A stretch of 64,000 nucleotides of DNA, taken from the NCBI GenBank assembly GCA_947652605.1, contig OX393579.1:2666001-2730000 (forward strand), in the 5' to 3' direction. A program made the position numbers and the translations under genes. Each line of letters starts with the position of its first letter. The first letter of the stretch is position 1. Source of the DNA: Elmis aenea. Taxonomy: Eukaryota; Arthropoda; Insecta; Coleoptera; Elmidae. Under the pieces are notes generated by a model that was given only the letters and a program-made list of their open reading frames with translations, had not been told where the DNA came from and ran no database searches. This document shows, piece after piece, positions 22,116 to 33,075 of this stretch.

Positions 22116-24467
22116 CCCGTAACTGATGTGAAGCCATTTTAAGTACGCGCACACTGTTCACCGGTCAAATTGACCGGCACACTTAAATCATGTTTTATCT
22201 ATATTATCTTTACATTAAATGGTGGTGATACGTTTCACTAATTACATCATTATACTATTCCCTATAATATTTGTTTCAACAAACCGCTTCCCCCTCCATT
22301 ACTAAAATAAATAAATAAAAAGAACAACCCGACAAATTTAAAGCATTTATTCAAATTAACATAATCATATTACATTTGTAAAATTAAAAATATGCATATT
22401 ATATAAAAAAATGATATACCCAACAGAAAAATTTAAACACATTCCTTGCAAATAAGCCTGGAACATTGTGAGCACACAGGTTTTTTGCATGTTATGCAAC
22501 CATGCGATGCTTTTCGTTCTTTTTTAGCAGGACACAAATAACAAGTCTTACGCTTCGGCAATTTTCCTGTTTCAGTCTGTAATCCATCAGCTACAGATAC
22601 GAGTATATCAATTTTTAAAATTCGTCTAATAATAAATCGAATTTCTGGTGCTGTACGGGGATTCATCAAACGACGTTCCATTTCGGGTTTTACTAATTGG
22701 AGGGGCAGTTGTTTTATGAAACCAATTCGTTTCAATGCCAAATTATTTTTACATGCACTGTAAAGTATGAATGCATTGACACTACTTATATCCAATATTC
22801 TGAAAAATATGGCCATAGGCCATCGTCTTGTTCTTCGTCCTGAACAATAAATCGCGCATTTCTCATCCAGGGCATCAACACCAGCCTTAGTCGAATTGTA
22901 GTACATAATAATTTCTGGTTTATTTGTAACGGGGTCAGTAACTTTTGAATGATGCATAGAACTTACTAACAAAGCTACTTTTCCTTTTTTTGGAACATAT
23001 GAAACCAAAGCGATACCTGACGTAAAGCCATACAAACTTGAAGCAATTGGTCTGTGTTTGCTAGGCTGAAATTCTGCTGGAATTTCTCTTTTCTTCTTTT
23101 TTATGGTGCCAACATAAGTAAGACCTTTTGTCTCCAATAGGTGAACAAGGCCTATCGATGTAAACCAATTGTCGGCAGTTATATTGCGATTAGTCATTTG
23201 AATTGGTTTTGAAAGTCGTATTACAGATTGAGTCGGTTTAGGTAGCTCTTGTTCTTCTGGTGAAAGAGTTCGACCGTCTGATTCTTTCCCAGAATATATA
23301 TAACCATTCAAAAAGTAATGAGTTTTGCTATCTGTAATTGCCATTATTTTTATTCCATATTTACATGGTTTATTTGGCATGTACATACGGAACTTGCATC
23401 TACCACGAAAACTTACTAGCATTTCATCAATCGTTGCACATTCTCCCACACTGTAAAGTTCCTGACAATTTCTTACAAACGATTCAAATATAAAGGATAT
23501 CGGTGCTGTAGGATTCAGTATTTTGCGTTCCTTTCTGCTTTCAGGATCGTCGAATCTCAGGGTACTAAGCAAAAAAAGGAAGCGACATTTACTCATAACT
23601 GCTCGAAAAATGTCCCTTCCTGAACCATCAGTTGCAAAAATTGCATTTACATCTTCATGGTTTGATTTGAATGCAGCAGAAAAATAGAGCAATCCTAGAA
23701 AAGCCTTTAGTTCAATTATATCTAATACTTTTAGTTCTGGACGATTTTGCTTTTTGTACTTTTCTCTCTCTCTCTTTCAATTCGAGTATTAGTCCAACGC
23801 AAAACTTCAGATAAAATATTGTTGTCCATAAGTAAATTCCACATTTCTTCTGGAGTTGCACTTTCTAGTCTAGCAGGTCCTCGTAAACCAGGGCGCTGAG
23901 ATATTATGTTGCGTTTTTGTGTTTTCCTTTTCGACTTACTTGGTTCAGCTGTCCAAGAAAATTTATTTTTTCCAAAATATTGTTTCCTGTCGGCCACACT
24001 TACATTTTCATTACAATCACTATCACTGTCTTCTTCAATCGAATCAGAGTCATGCTCACTTTCTATGACAATGTCGCAGTCAGATTCTATGTCACTTGCT
24101 ATTTCGTCAGTATCCGGTAAAGTGTCGTCGTCAACCTCTTCAAACCATTTCATAACCGTTTCTTCTTAGTCTTTGCTGGTTATCTTTACTCGTTTAAATG
24201 TACTGGGTCGTGATTCCATAATAAAACAACTTAAAATAAAAATGTATAACGTACTTACTGCGTCTGGTCAAATTGAGCGGTAGGAAACGGAATTAATGAA
24301 TATCTTGAAAAATAAAAGGACCACACAAATGCGCTTATATCAGTCGACTGACATTCAGAATGTAAGAAAATACACTGAAGGATGAATACGCAACTAGAAA
24401 ATTAACCGCGCTATTTAAATTTCAAATAGTGCAATGGTCAAATTGACCGGAGCACAGCAGTTACGGG
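22116..24467 (-). mobile_element. piggyBac transposon, 2352 bp
   Basis: Flanked by TTAA on both sides (22112-22115 and 24468-24471), the diagnostic piggyBac target. Terminal inverted repeats are CCCGTAACTG ... CAGTTACGGG. A palindromic subterminal motif GGTCAAATTGACCGG lies near each end (about 22157 and 24436). It encodes one transposase on the minus strand, split by a single frameshift. The ends are well preserved, suggesting a fairly recent insertion. Confidence 0.96.
22433..24153 (-). pseudogene. piggyBac transposase, one frameshift
   Basis: Two frames make one protein. Part 1 (24153 to about 23765) is an acidic Asp/Glu/Ser-rich N-terminus followed by the RPGLRGPARLESATPEEMW region. Part 2 (to 22433) is the catalytic DDE_Tnp_1_7 domain, annotated from Met 23692. 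In part 2 numbering the catalytic aspartates are D89 (ATIDEML), D174 (ITADNW) and D273/D276 (GVDALDE), all present. The C-terminal Cys-rich domain (384-418, CYLCPAKK to CKEC) is complete. The break is at about 23764-23776 in a (GA)n run (minus strand), and the size of the shift fits one extra GA. Apart from this, the transposase looks intact. It catalyses cut-and-paste transposition at TTAA. Confidence 0.93.
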
Positions 24468-25120
24468 TTAATTACAACATGCAAGAAATGCCCAGAGCAT
24501 GTAAAATTAAAGTTTAAACTCAAATAAAAATTTTATTAAAAAATGTTTAGCTCTCAGCATAAGTAGTCCAAAATCACCTTCAACTCCCTCGACTTCTAGA
24601 GCCTTCTCTGAAGGAATACAATACCCAGATATAGATACTGATACTAATAATTCTGCTTTTTATTTATTATTCCTATTACATATATATTAATTTTATACCA
24701 TTGTTATAAAAACAATCATAAATGACGGTCATATGACCGGTCATGACGGTCATGACATCACAATCATAAATGACCGTCATTTCACATCACTGGTAACAGA
24801 TATTAAGAAATAGATGGAGACGAATCAATAAAGTTGACTTGGACATCTCTACTACGCATGCTAGATGGTAGATACGCGAAAATAGGATGGAAAATGCAGA
24901 TGAAGGGAAAAAGAAATAGAGGAAGACCAAGAATAACTTGGAAAAAAGAAGTTAGGCAGAGACTAGAAGAAAAAGGAGTCAGATGGAGAGATACGCCACA
25001 ATAATTGTAGCTAATTATTAGCTAACGATAGGAAGGAGTGGAGAAACTTAATACAGTAATAGAAAAGCATACCTCGACACCAAAATTACAAGAGGAGCCG
25101 ATTAAGAAGAAGAAGAAAAT

Positions 25121-26780
25121 TATTATATTTTTAACATAAAGTTATGTAAAAAAATATTTCACCTTGATCTTTTTTAATTTTAAGTTATTTACTGAATTAC
25201 AAAATTAAATTATGTGGCCAGACATGCAGTGATTTTGTTATTTCATCTAAAATATCATGTTAAATATGGCTATCCCAAGATTATTTCCCTCCTTAGCAAC
25301 TTAAAAAATTGGCAACTCTACCTACTTTTAAAAAGGTTGTCAGTCGTTTAGTGCAGCATTAGAAACCGTTTTAAACAAAAAGCTTTTGTTTCATTAACAA
25401 AAATTCAATTATTCATATCCGGTTGGAATAGCAACCATATTTAGTACCAAAGCATTTTATTATTATCTCACATTTTATCGCAAAAATTACTGAATTGCAT
25501 TTTCTTAGCCAAGGTTAGCGTCAGTTGCAAACATCTTCTTTAAAACCTTCAAAAAGCTAATCACATACGGCCTCACAAAACACCAATTAAATCTTTTAAA
25601 AGGACCTATTTCGATCACCCTGTATATAACAAAGTTGGTGTTTTCAACATTAGTATCCAACAACATTATTTCTAAACTGACAAATATAATAGATACTTAT
25701 GACACATGACATTATTTTTTTATTTAATTTTCACCCAATATAGATCTTAGAAAATGTTAACCTGTCTTTTTTTTTTTTTTGATTAAAAATAATAGAGTAT
25801 ATTTTCATAACATATTTTTTTCAGTGTTGGGTGACCCTGCCTGCAAAATTAACTGTTCTAAGTATTTTTATTTGGTTAAAACCTATATTGTTCGCTGGAC
25901 CTGTAAAAATATCCAATAAGAGTTATAATTAGTGAATAAAAAACAAAATTTATAGCAAAGTAAAACCCAACAATTACTGATTGTCGTCAAACGAATTAAT
26001 TTAACTTTTATATTTAATCGATCGATTACATCATTTACTTTAATTCATTATCGGTAATATACCTTTCTGTTTAAACGTGTCTCTATTTTTCAGGTTGTTG
26101 AGTTATTCAACAGCTTATTTAACGTTATTTATTTATTACCGATTCTAAATTCGATATACGTAAAAGTAAACCGGCTGAAAAATTGATGCCGGACCATTTT
26201 AACCGGTGTGCATTTACACAATCCCTAACACAATTCAATAACAAGAGGTTGATGTAATGTTTCATAAGAATTTAGATGTTAATTAAAATATTTATTGCCC
26301 AGGCTGTGACAACAGCAAATGTGCATGGTTTTTTTAATATAATAATATTAATTAATAAAGTTTAATTTTCCTCTAAAAAATGTTTCGCTGCTGTCGTCAG
26401 GAAAATTAAAACAAACACTTAGATAACGTTATTTTATTCAGGTTTTTCAATTTTAATTTCATGACGTAGCAACTTTGAAATAAATCGTTCCATCGTTTTT
26501 ACCACTGAAGATAATTAATGGATGTGGTCGAAGCAAAATAAAACAATGAGTGTTTAAATTAATTCCATCAATAATTATAAAAAATACGTACACAATACGT
26601 TGTGTACTTAAATATTTAAGACAAATACCTAATCAAAAACAATAAAAAAGTTCAGAAAAATCAAGCAGTTTTCTAAAGCCATGCCTACTCCAATATTATT
26701 ATATGTAGGGTTGCCAGAAGTTGAAAGTGTAAAAAGAGAACTTATTTTTCGTCGACAATTCTCTCTACTGAAATATTTAA
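25121..26780. other. No gene seen; repeat-derived fragments
   Basis: AT-rich. CACCCTGTATATAAC near 25617 looks like the end of a CCCTGTAT-type insect repeat. An old repeat start (TAGGGTTGCCAGAAG) is at 26706. I see no exon with both splice sites and an open frame. Confidence 0.45.
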
Positions 26781-26782
26781 TG

Positions 26783-27365
26783 GTCTAAAACAAGTTTCTT
26801 AATAACTTATTCTTTACCTTAAATATTTTTAATTTTGTTCAAGTTCTCGATTGACCTAGTACAGTATACTTCAGAAATTCATATTTCTTAACAACTTATT
26901 CGTAACCATAAATATTTTAAATTTTAGGCAAGTTGCAGATTAACTTGATACAATATACTTCATGAATTCATGTTAGACACATAAACACTGTATCATTTAA
27001 TTGTTATTGGATTTTTACTGATACATGTGTTTCGACAGCTCTGATTCAAAACAAATTTTTTAATAACTTAATCGTTACTAGATATATTTTAATTTTTATT
27101 TCCTTTTACGATTGAGTTAGTGCAGCATACTTTATAAATCCATATTTGAGACATAAATATTGCATTGTTTAATTTTTATTAGATTTTTACTAATAAATGT
27201 GTTTGGACAGTTCTGGTCATAGAAAAAGGACGTTCTGGTCCAAAACCAAATCTTTAATAACTTAATCTTGACCCAATTTATTTTAATTTTTATTGAAGTT
27301 TACGATTACCTTGGTACTGTATACTGCAGAAATTATTTTGTTCGTCATTAAAACAATATTGTTCA
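26783..27365. repeat. Degenerate long tandem repeat, four copies
   Basis: The core CTTAATAACTTATTC (and variants) followed by ATATTTTAATTTT and GTACAGTATACTTCAGAAAT recurs at 26783, 26884, 27053 and 27247. Spacing grows from 101 to 169 and 194 bp because later units carry an extra segment ending TTTTACTAATAAATGTGTTT. An old, decayed minisatellite. Confidence 0.65.
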
Positions 27366-27393
27366 GTTTTTATTGTAATTCATAATTACAGAG

Positions 27394-27704
27394 CGCAACC
27401 CACTAAACACGTTGCGCCTACGTAGTTATGCAGTTTGCTGAACAAAACGCCTACTTTCGTCATTTTTAGACAGCCTGCGTAACTGTTATGTCAAATCAGT
27501 TGCATGTCTATGTAGGCGTTTTGTGTCGTGGTTGCCTATCAATAGGCGCAACGTTTAGTGGGTTGCATACTGTACATTACACCTACATGGTATGCAATTA
27601 ATTAAACGTTGTGTCTACCCAGGTTGCCTAAAAATGCCGAAAGTAGGCGCTTTGTTAAGCACATTGCATACCTATTTAGGCGCAAGTGGGTTAAGTGGGT
27701 TGCG
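27394..27704. mobile_element. Foldback MITE with GCAACCCACT ends
   Basis: Left arm GCGCAACCCACTAAACACG then TTGCGCCTA; right arm is its inverted, diverged copy ending AAGTGGGTTGCG. Arms of about 85 bp share AACAAAACGCCTACTTTCG and CATTTTTAGACA-like segments. A third copy of the terminal motif lies inside (TAGGCGCAACGTTTAGTGGG, 27543-27562), suggesting an internal duplication or a nested relative. No coding capacity; no certain target duplication. Confidence 0.75.
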
Positions 27705-28079
27705 TTTTGTGTTTGAGTAGGCGCCTGTTATCAATAAATATATAGTAAGTATGTATAGGCTTTTTCAAGCGGATTCCACACAAATAATTTACTTTTGCTA
27801 CATAGTAAATAATACAATTTGTATAAAAATAAAGTTTTCATGTAAACATATTTTACTTTATCCAACAAAGCAGAACATTTATAAGTAAAAAATATATTAA
27901 CTGGCATATCCCTGGAATAATTGTTTATTTTAAAAGAAATAATTTATTATTCAAGGGTAAACTTTTTTTGACATTTAATGCTGTTCAACCTAATTATTAA
28001 AGAAATTTGTTTTAAACATGAAAATTTAAACATCAATCAAGTGCTTTGACACTAAAATTTAAAAAAAAATCCTAAAGTG

Positions 28080-28290
28080 CAGTTTATTGCTGGGTATCGT
28101 GTCGCGAATTAGGTGATACGAAATTCGGGCCCGGGGAATAGACAACGGGCCCCCCATTACTCTTAGAAAGGTTTAAATTTAATTTTAATATTATTTGTTA
28201 ACAAAATATTGTATATTAGCTCGAATCCGGGCCCCCTTGGCAACACCGGGCCCCGGGAATTAGCCCCGTCTACCCTCCCCTGTGATAGGC
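28080..28290. repeat. Fragment of a GGGCCCGGG-containing interspersed repeat
   Basis: Contains ATTCGGGCCCGGGGAAT, then an AT-rich core, then GAATCCGGGCCCCCTTGG and CCGGGCCCCGGGAATTAG. It ends near CCCTGTGATAGGCCCTG. Ends are asymmetrical, so the element is truncated or decayed. Confidence 0.4.
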
Positions 28291-28559
28291 CCTGCCTATA
28301 CACATTGCATCAATTTTTATCGAAAAATGCCATTTTATGACTTCGCATATTGCAGCTACATCTACATTGCTGTAATTGTTGCTGGTATTTTAAACCATCC
28401 TTAACAGTCTTATCTTCGATCGACGTATACACCACTAGTTAACTTTAATAACTTAACAAATTCAGAAATGCAGGGCGAATAATGCCCTGTCATGAAATAA
28501 AATTAGCTACATAATGAAGTGCATCAACCATCGACATCGCCTTGGTAATATTCGCTGTG

Positions 28560-28810
28560 GGCCGTGGTTCTCTCTGGGAACACGCATCCAACCACCGACT
28601 GATGAATGTTCGGCGCGAGTCACTACCTCGCATTTGCCCGCTCATCGCTAACCAGACCTATAAACAAAGAACTCCAAAAAGAAATAAAGTTCAGTGTTTG
28701 GTTTGCTGAGACCCCTGCCTGTGTGTGTGAGCAGGCCGGCCGGTCGCCCCACAAATGCACCGCATACTGGGATACCGTCGAAGCCTCGAAGGAGAAGAAC
28801 AATTATTTTT
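28560..28810 (+). promoter_or_regulatory. GC-richer island with TATA-like and initiator-like motifs
   Basis: TATAAA at 28659-28664 and TTCAGTG at 28690-28696 are about 34 bp apart, slightly wide for a core promoter. The block is clearly richer in GC than its surroundings. A 68-codon frame (28606-28812) runs through it, but I see no protein family in it. Could be a first exon, a CpG-rich regulatory block or an old repeat. Confidence 0.3.
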
Positions 28811-28812
28811 AA

Positions 28813-31800
28813 ATCTACAGTTTTAACAGCGTATTAATTTACAATAATAGATGATGTAGTTAGCTTAGGAGCGATGGAATTTTACACAACACGTACAGAT
28901 ATAATTTTTATAATAAACATCAAGTGGGCTTTGTAATAAAGTCACGACGGTTATGAACCACGATTTTTTTTTTATATTTTTCATTATTTATTACCTTGAC
29001 GACAACATGCTATGCTCAGATGGGTTTCTGGTTTTATTGAATATTTTAAAAACGCCAACATTAGATATTTTTGCGACTACAATCTATATTTTTGATTGTT
29101 TTCTCGTGTGTTAAAGAAGTTTCAAGTCTAATATAAATAAGTTTATCTCATGTTCTATTAAAAAGTCTTTTTACTTCAAGACATTAAACATTAGGGCATA
29201 ACATTTACAAGAAACCAACACACACCTACATAATACACTCAAATCATGCATCTTAATAACCAATTAATCATTCATATGATGCAAGTTTTTTGTTAAATTT
29301 TGCTCTAATTGATTGTAGTAGCCTTTTCTAGATTCTCATATCTTTTTCCCCATAAGGACTGGCCCTTTATCATTGTTGTCGTCGGGTGGTTTGGGAGCTA
29401 AAAAAAACGAGTACATAATAATAATAATGTTGATGGAAAAGCACTGGTCTAATAGCAGAAGGCAGCAATGAATATTTATGCTACGTTAAGATTTAAAGAA
29501 AAGTTAGATATCTTAGCTAAACACGGATAAAGATCTGTTAAGTTTTGTACTTTGGAAATTCCTAAAAGATATATGTCAATTGGTGGACAGTTTTGACCAG
29601 CATTGTTTCTTGTATTACTCTGTCGAAAATTTTATAACTAAAATGTTGGCCGGGGTTTAGTTAATCATCAAAAGGCCTTTTTAAGATGTATAAATTTGGC
29701 AGCACCTCAACTTGCGTTTAAATTCGTTGTAGCAAGTGTACTTTTTTTAAATCCATTTTGGTACAGGAAATTAAAAAAAAAAACTCCATTGTACACCACC
29801 AAAAAATAAATGAACAGTTAAGAAGTAACCTTAAACCAGAGACTTAAGTAATTTGATGTGAGTCAGTTAACTTATGCCAAAAATGTTGGTCATTGCTGCA
29901 AATAATTGCAATGAAAAGACACGCAAAAAAAATTAATTCATCTGTTAGTTTTTGAATTGCAGAACAAAGGTTTGCACACATTTGTTGATTACGACTATCA
30001 GCTATTAACACTAATGAAGTTGTTAGAAATAGATAATTATTTGTTATAATTCCACACTTTAATAAACTTTTCGTAACTTTTCACAAAAAGATCTTCGACT
30101 TAGAATTGTGCAGGAACATTTATTTATACTTGACTGAGTTAAGTAAAAATGCGTTTTCCAGTTATGTACAAAAATAATTATGGTGATGTCAGTGTCGGAG
30201 CTTATAAAATGAATGGCCGGTATACATAATATTGACGTTCATGCTGTTATATCGTAATACACATAACGGTTTAGAACTTTTTGCTTTTCGAGTTTTCCTG
30301 ATTTGTTGTATAACAGATATGAGCACGGTTGACTGACTTGAAGCGATATAAAAATCAATGCACGAAGTTGAAATGACCTGTATCAACGAAGTGCAGGTTC
30401 AATTAATATATTATATGCTCAAATAACGTGGAAAAATTTAAATTAGAAAGAATAATCACTATTTTGCGTGACATTTGACGGTAATAAATTGTGAAAGTAC
30501 ACTAAAAGCGAATCTTTTTATAGATAAATAATCGAGATAACTACTGATAAAGAAACAGGAGTCGCGAAACTGGTCTAAATTTTTTACAAGAGAGATTTTG
30601 TATAGATAATAAGATAATTGATTTTAAATAAAGGTGTTTATATAACTTTTTAAAGGTACACGATTAGATAAATGCGCCGTTTATTTTTAAATTAGCTAAG
30701 TTACTTTTGAGATTTTATATGCCTTGCAATTTAATCTGCATAAAAATATTTACGCTAATTATAGAGAATTGCAATAATTATATTTGTTATCTCGCCTACT
30801 TATGTATTTCGAGTCTTTCCTGTAATACTCAACTATCATAGAAGATAAATGTTTTGACGCAAATTACCATAAAAAAAAATATTTAGCAAATATAAAGTAA
30901 AGGAAACCTAAAAATAATTCAGGTATTAATTAATAGTTTGTTGTCAACTTTACCTCAATGATTAACTTCCCATAACTTGAAGGTACTTTCAACTCTCAAT
31001 AAAGTTCACAAAAATGCTGCAGAGGCAGATTTAATTCTCGATCGCGATTGTGGTGGAATCGACAGACGACTTTGCCCAAACCAGATTCCAGCTTGGATTT
31101 TTAGGCGGTCTTAAAAAACACCGAAGTACTTTACAGATAACCTTAATTACTTCTAGACTTAATTACTGGTAACAAACAAAACACACGACGACGGAATACA
31201 TAAAATCTGCTTGATCATAATTTTAACTACGCCAAATTGCCCGATGCTCTTAAAATCATTACTGCAATCATGAGCAATTGTCCCAGTAATTGCGAGCTAA
31301 TTTCATCGACTGTATTTTTTTTTAACGGCGTGGCCGAGGAATGGAATCTAAATCGTTATGAATTATAAACATCGGCAGAAAGCTTATAGATTTGTTAATG
31401 TGTTGAAAATTAATAACCGGAAACAGAAGCCATTACTGTTGAAAATTTTCGTCTATTAATAGTAGGAACAACAGAGCTGCAATAATTTGAAACATCTGAA
31501 GTTATAAAAGACAAAATTTCTGTCATATTAGAGCATGGAAATTGTGCATATTTTTCTAAGTTTAATATACCGGGTGTGTAATTGGAAATAAGAAAGTTGG
31601 AGAGGCGAAACCTGCAATAATAAGATGTACAGGGTGGGCCAATTTCGATGTTTTCATAGGGAATCTCGGTAACTATAAGAGTTATGGAAAAACGGACCCC
31701 GCTTCCTCGATCGCTTTTTTCGAGAAAAAGTTAATGGTGAAAACGAAAATTGGTTATCGTCTTTTGTTTTTGACTTAGCACCGATAATTTCTCTTAAAGA

Positions 31801-32351
31801 TCTATAAAAAAACAAATGGCAGCCTCATCAACTTTTAAAGAAAATCACGACGATAAAATAAAAAATACACACATACTTCTTTAATTTCCCTTTGCTTTGT
31901 TTAGCATGCATGTACTAATGGTTGTGAATGTGTAGACATCGTGTATATAATTCATTTCATTTATCATCGAACTGGCTGTGTACAGTTGAACGGCATGAGG
32001 CAATCGCGTGAGCAAAGAACGGGCCTAATTAATTCGTTTCAGATGCACACCGTGTATTAATTTTTAATAAAGGTCCGTAAACAGTGGGTGACAATCGTAT
32101 TAAGTTTCAAAACTTGGATATATCTGATTACACTGGAACACTTCACATCTTAAGAAAATAAGTTCGTTAGTGCAACAAAATGTTTATGTTGTTATAACCC
32201 GTATTAACCGATAAAACGATATTTTTGGGTGGAAAGGAAAGCAAGAAAATGAAATTATTGTTCGTTCCGATCAAAATTAAGGAAATATTCTTCGTTTTTA
32301 GTTCTTGGTTGCCATTCTTTAGCTTCATAACAGCATGTACTGTGCTAGACA
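28813..32351. other. No gene seen
   Basis: AT-rich with no supported exon. GTACAGGGTGGGCCAATTTC at 31629 begins a stretch of about 220 bp that resembles the end of a common insect repeat; no inverted partner was found. The rest is unexplained. Confidence 0.4.
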
Positions 32352-33075
32352 TGTCAATTGGAAAAAATTGATATGAAAATAAATACCGAAAAAAACTAAA
32401 ACTATGATCGTCACAACAAAAAACAAAGGGCATAACATCACTTTACATGGGCTTAGGAGGTAGACAGCTTTAAATATTTAGGAGTAATCATAAAGAAAAA
32501 TGGAGGAATGGACAAGGAAATAAGCGAAAGGACAGGAAATGTGGGAAGAATATTTAACAGTTTGGGAACAACATTTTCTGGAAATAGGGAAGTCCCAAAA
32601 AGAACAAAAGTGGAAGTGGTCAAAAAGGTTGTAACTCCGGAACTTTTATACGGAAGTGAAACGTGAACACTTACAAATAAAAATAGTAGCCGAGTGAATG
32701 CAGCTGAAATAAGATTTCTAAGAAAAATCCAAGGAAAAACCAAAACAGAAACGAAACTTATATAGAGAACAATTAAAGATAAAATCAGCTGAAACAAAAA
32801 TACAAGAAAGGCAGCTGGGATGGTTGGGTCATATTTATAGGATGAAAGAAGAAAGGTTGACCAGAAAAGCCTATGAAGCAAGATCACAGGTAAAAAAATA
32901 AAAGAGGTAGACCGAGAAAAATCTGGCAAGACGATGTTAAAAAAGCAACAACGAATAGAAACATCAAATGGAAAGACAAAAAATCTAGCACAAGACAGAA
33001 AAACATGGGAAAAATAGTCAGCACAACACAACTCAACAGTCCTACACCTAACAGTAGAAGGACTCATGACTAAAC
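32352..33075 (+). pseudogene. LINE reverse transcriptase, 3' remnant
   Basis: With frame breaks and stops it reads MKINTEKTKTMIVTT, VDSFKYLGVIIKKNGGMDKE, LLYGSET, IRFLRKIQGKTK, LGWLGHIYRM and KRGRPRKIWQDDVKK, in the order seen in the thumb and C-terminal part of non-LTR reverse transcriptases. The catalytic core is missing. Same family as the fragment at 50365-50605, which shares the KTMIVTT.NKGHNIT stretch. Confidence 0.82.

Larger units (their letters stand above)
21980..24535 (+). pseudogene. BED zinc-finger fragment of a hAT transposase, interrupted by piggyBac
   Basis: From ATG 21980 the frame reads MRRKGKVFYFFVRYP and then the first finger half, CQFCRKRYGLHATRMAEHL, up to the TTAA at 22112. 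It resumes at 24468 with TTCKKCPEHVK. Cys-x2-Cys, then His, then Cys with this spacing is a BED finger, the DNA-binding domain at the start of hAT transposases. The frame stops near 24528; no catalytic domain follows. The piggyBac insertion falls between the finger's His and its last Cys. Confidence 0.75.
21725..24792 (+). mobile_element. hAT element (712 bp host) carrying a nested piggyBac
   Basis: Ends CAGTGATGTGA ... TCACATCACTG, flanked by the exact 8-bp duplication GTAACAGA (21717-21724 and 24793-24800). Subterminal parts are full of GTCATGAC / TGACCGTCA palindromes. Removing the piggyBac insert leaves about 712 bp, too short for a transposase, so this is a non-autonomous derivative. It still keeps a BED-finger coding piece. 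Confidence 0.92.
21575..25120 (+). mobile_element. Non-LTR retrotransposon 3' end, split by a hAT element
   Basis: Left part up to 21724 encodes VQEMRFLRRLIDEISNEKI. Right part from 24793 encodes, with frame breaks, KRNRGRPRITWKKEVRQRLE and GVRWRD. These are the signature segments at the C-terminus of LINE reverse transcriptases in the group whose proteins end with RGRP-x3-W. It ends in a short AAG-repeat tail at about 25100-25118. The two halves are separated exactly by the hAT insertion. Dead copy. Confidence 0.75.

Noticed and set aside
21111..25325. TAGGGTTGTCAACA and TTGGCAACTCTA as ends of one large hAT element
   Set aside because: The adjacent 8-bp flanks (CCTTAGCT and CCTACTTT) match poorly and the similarity of the ends is short.
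28606..28812. 68-codon frame as a small gene
   Set aside because: No recognisable domain and no clear signal peptide; more likely part of a GC-rich regulatory or untranslated block.
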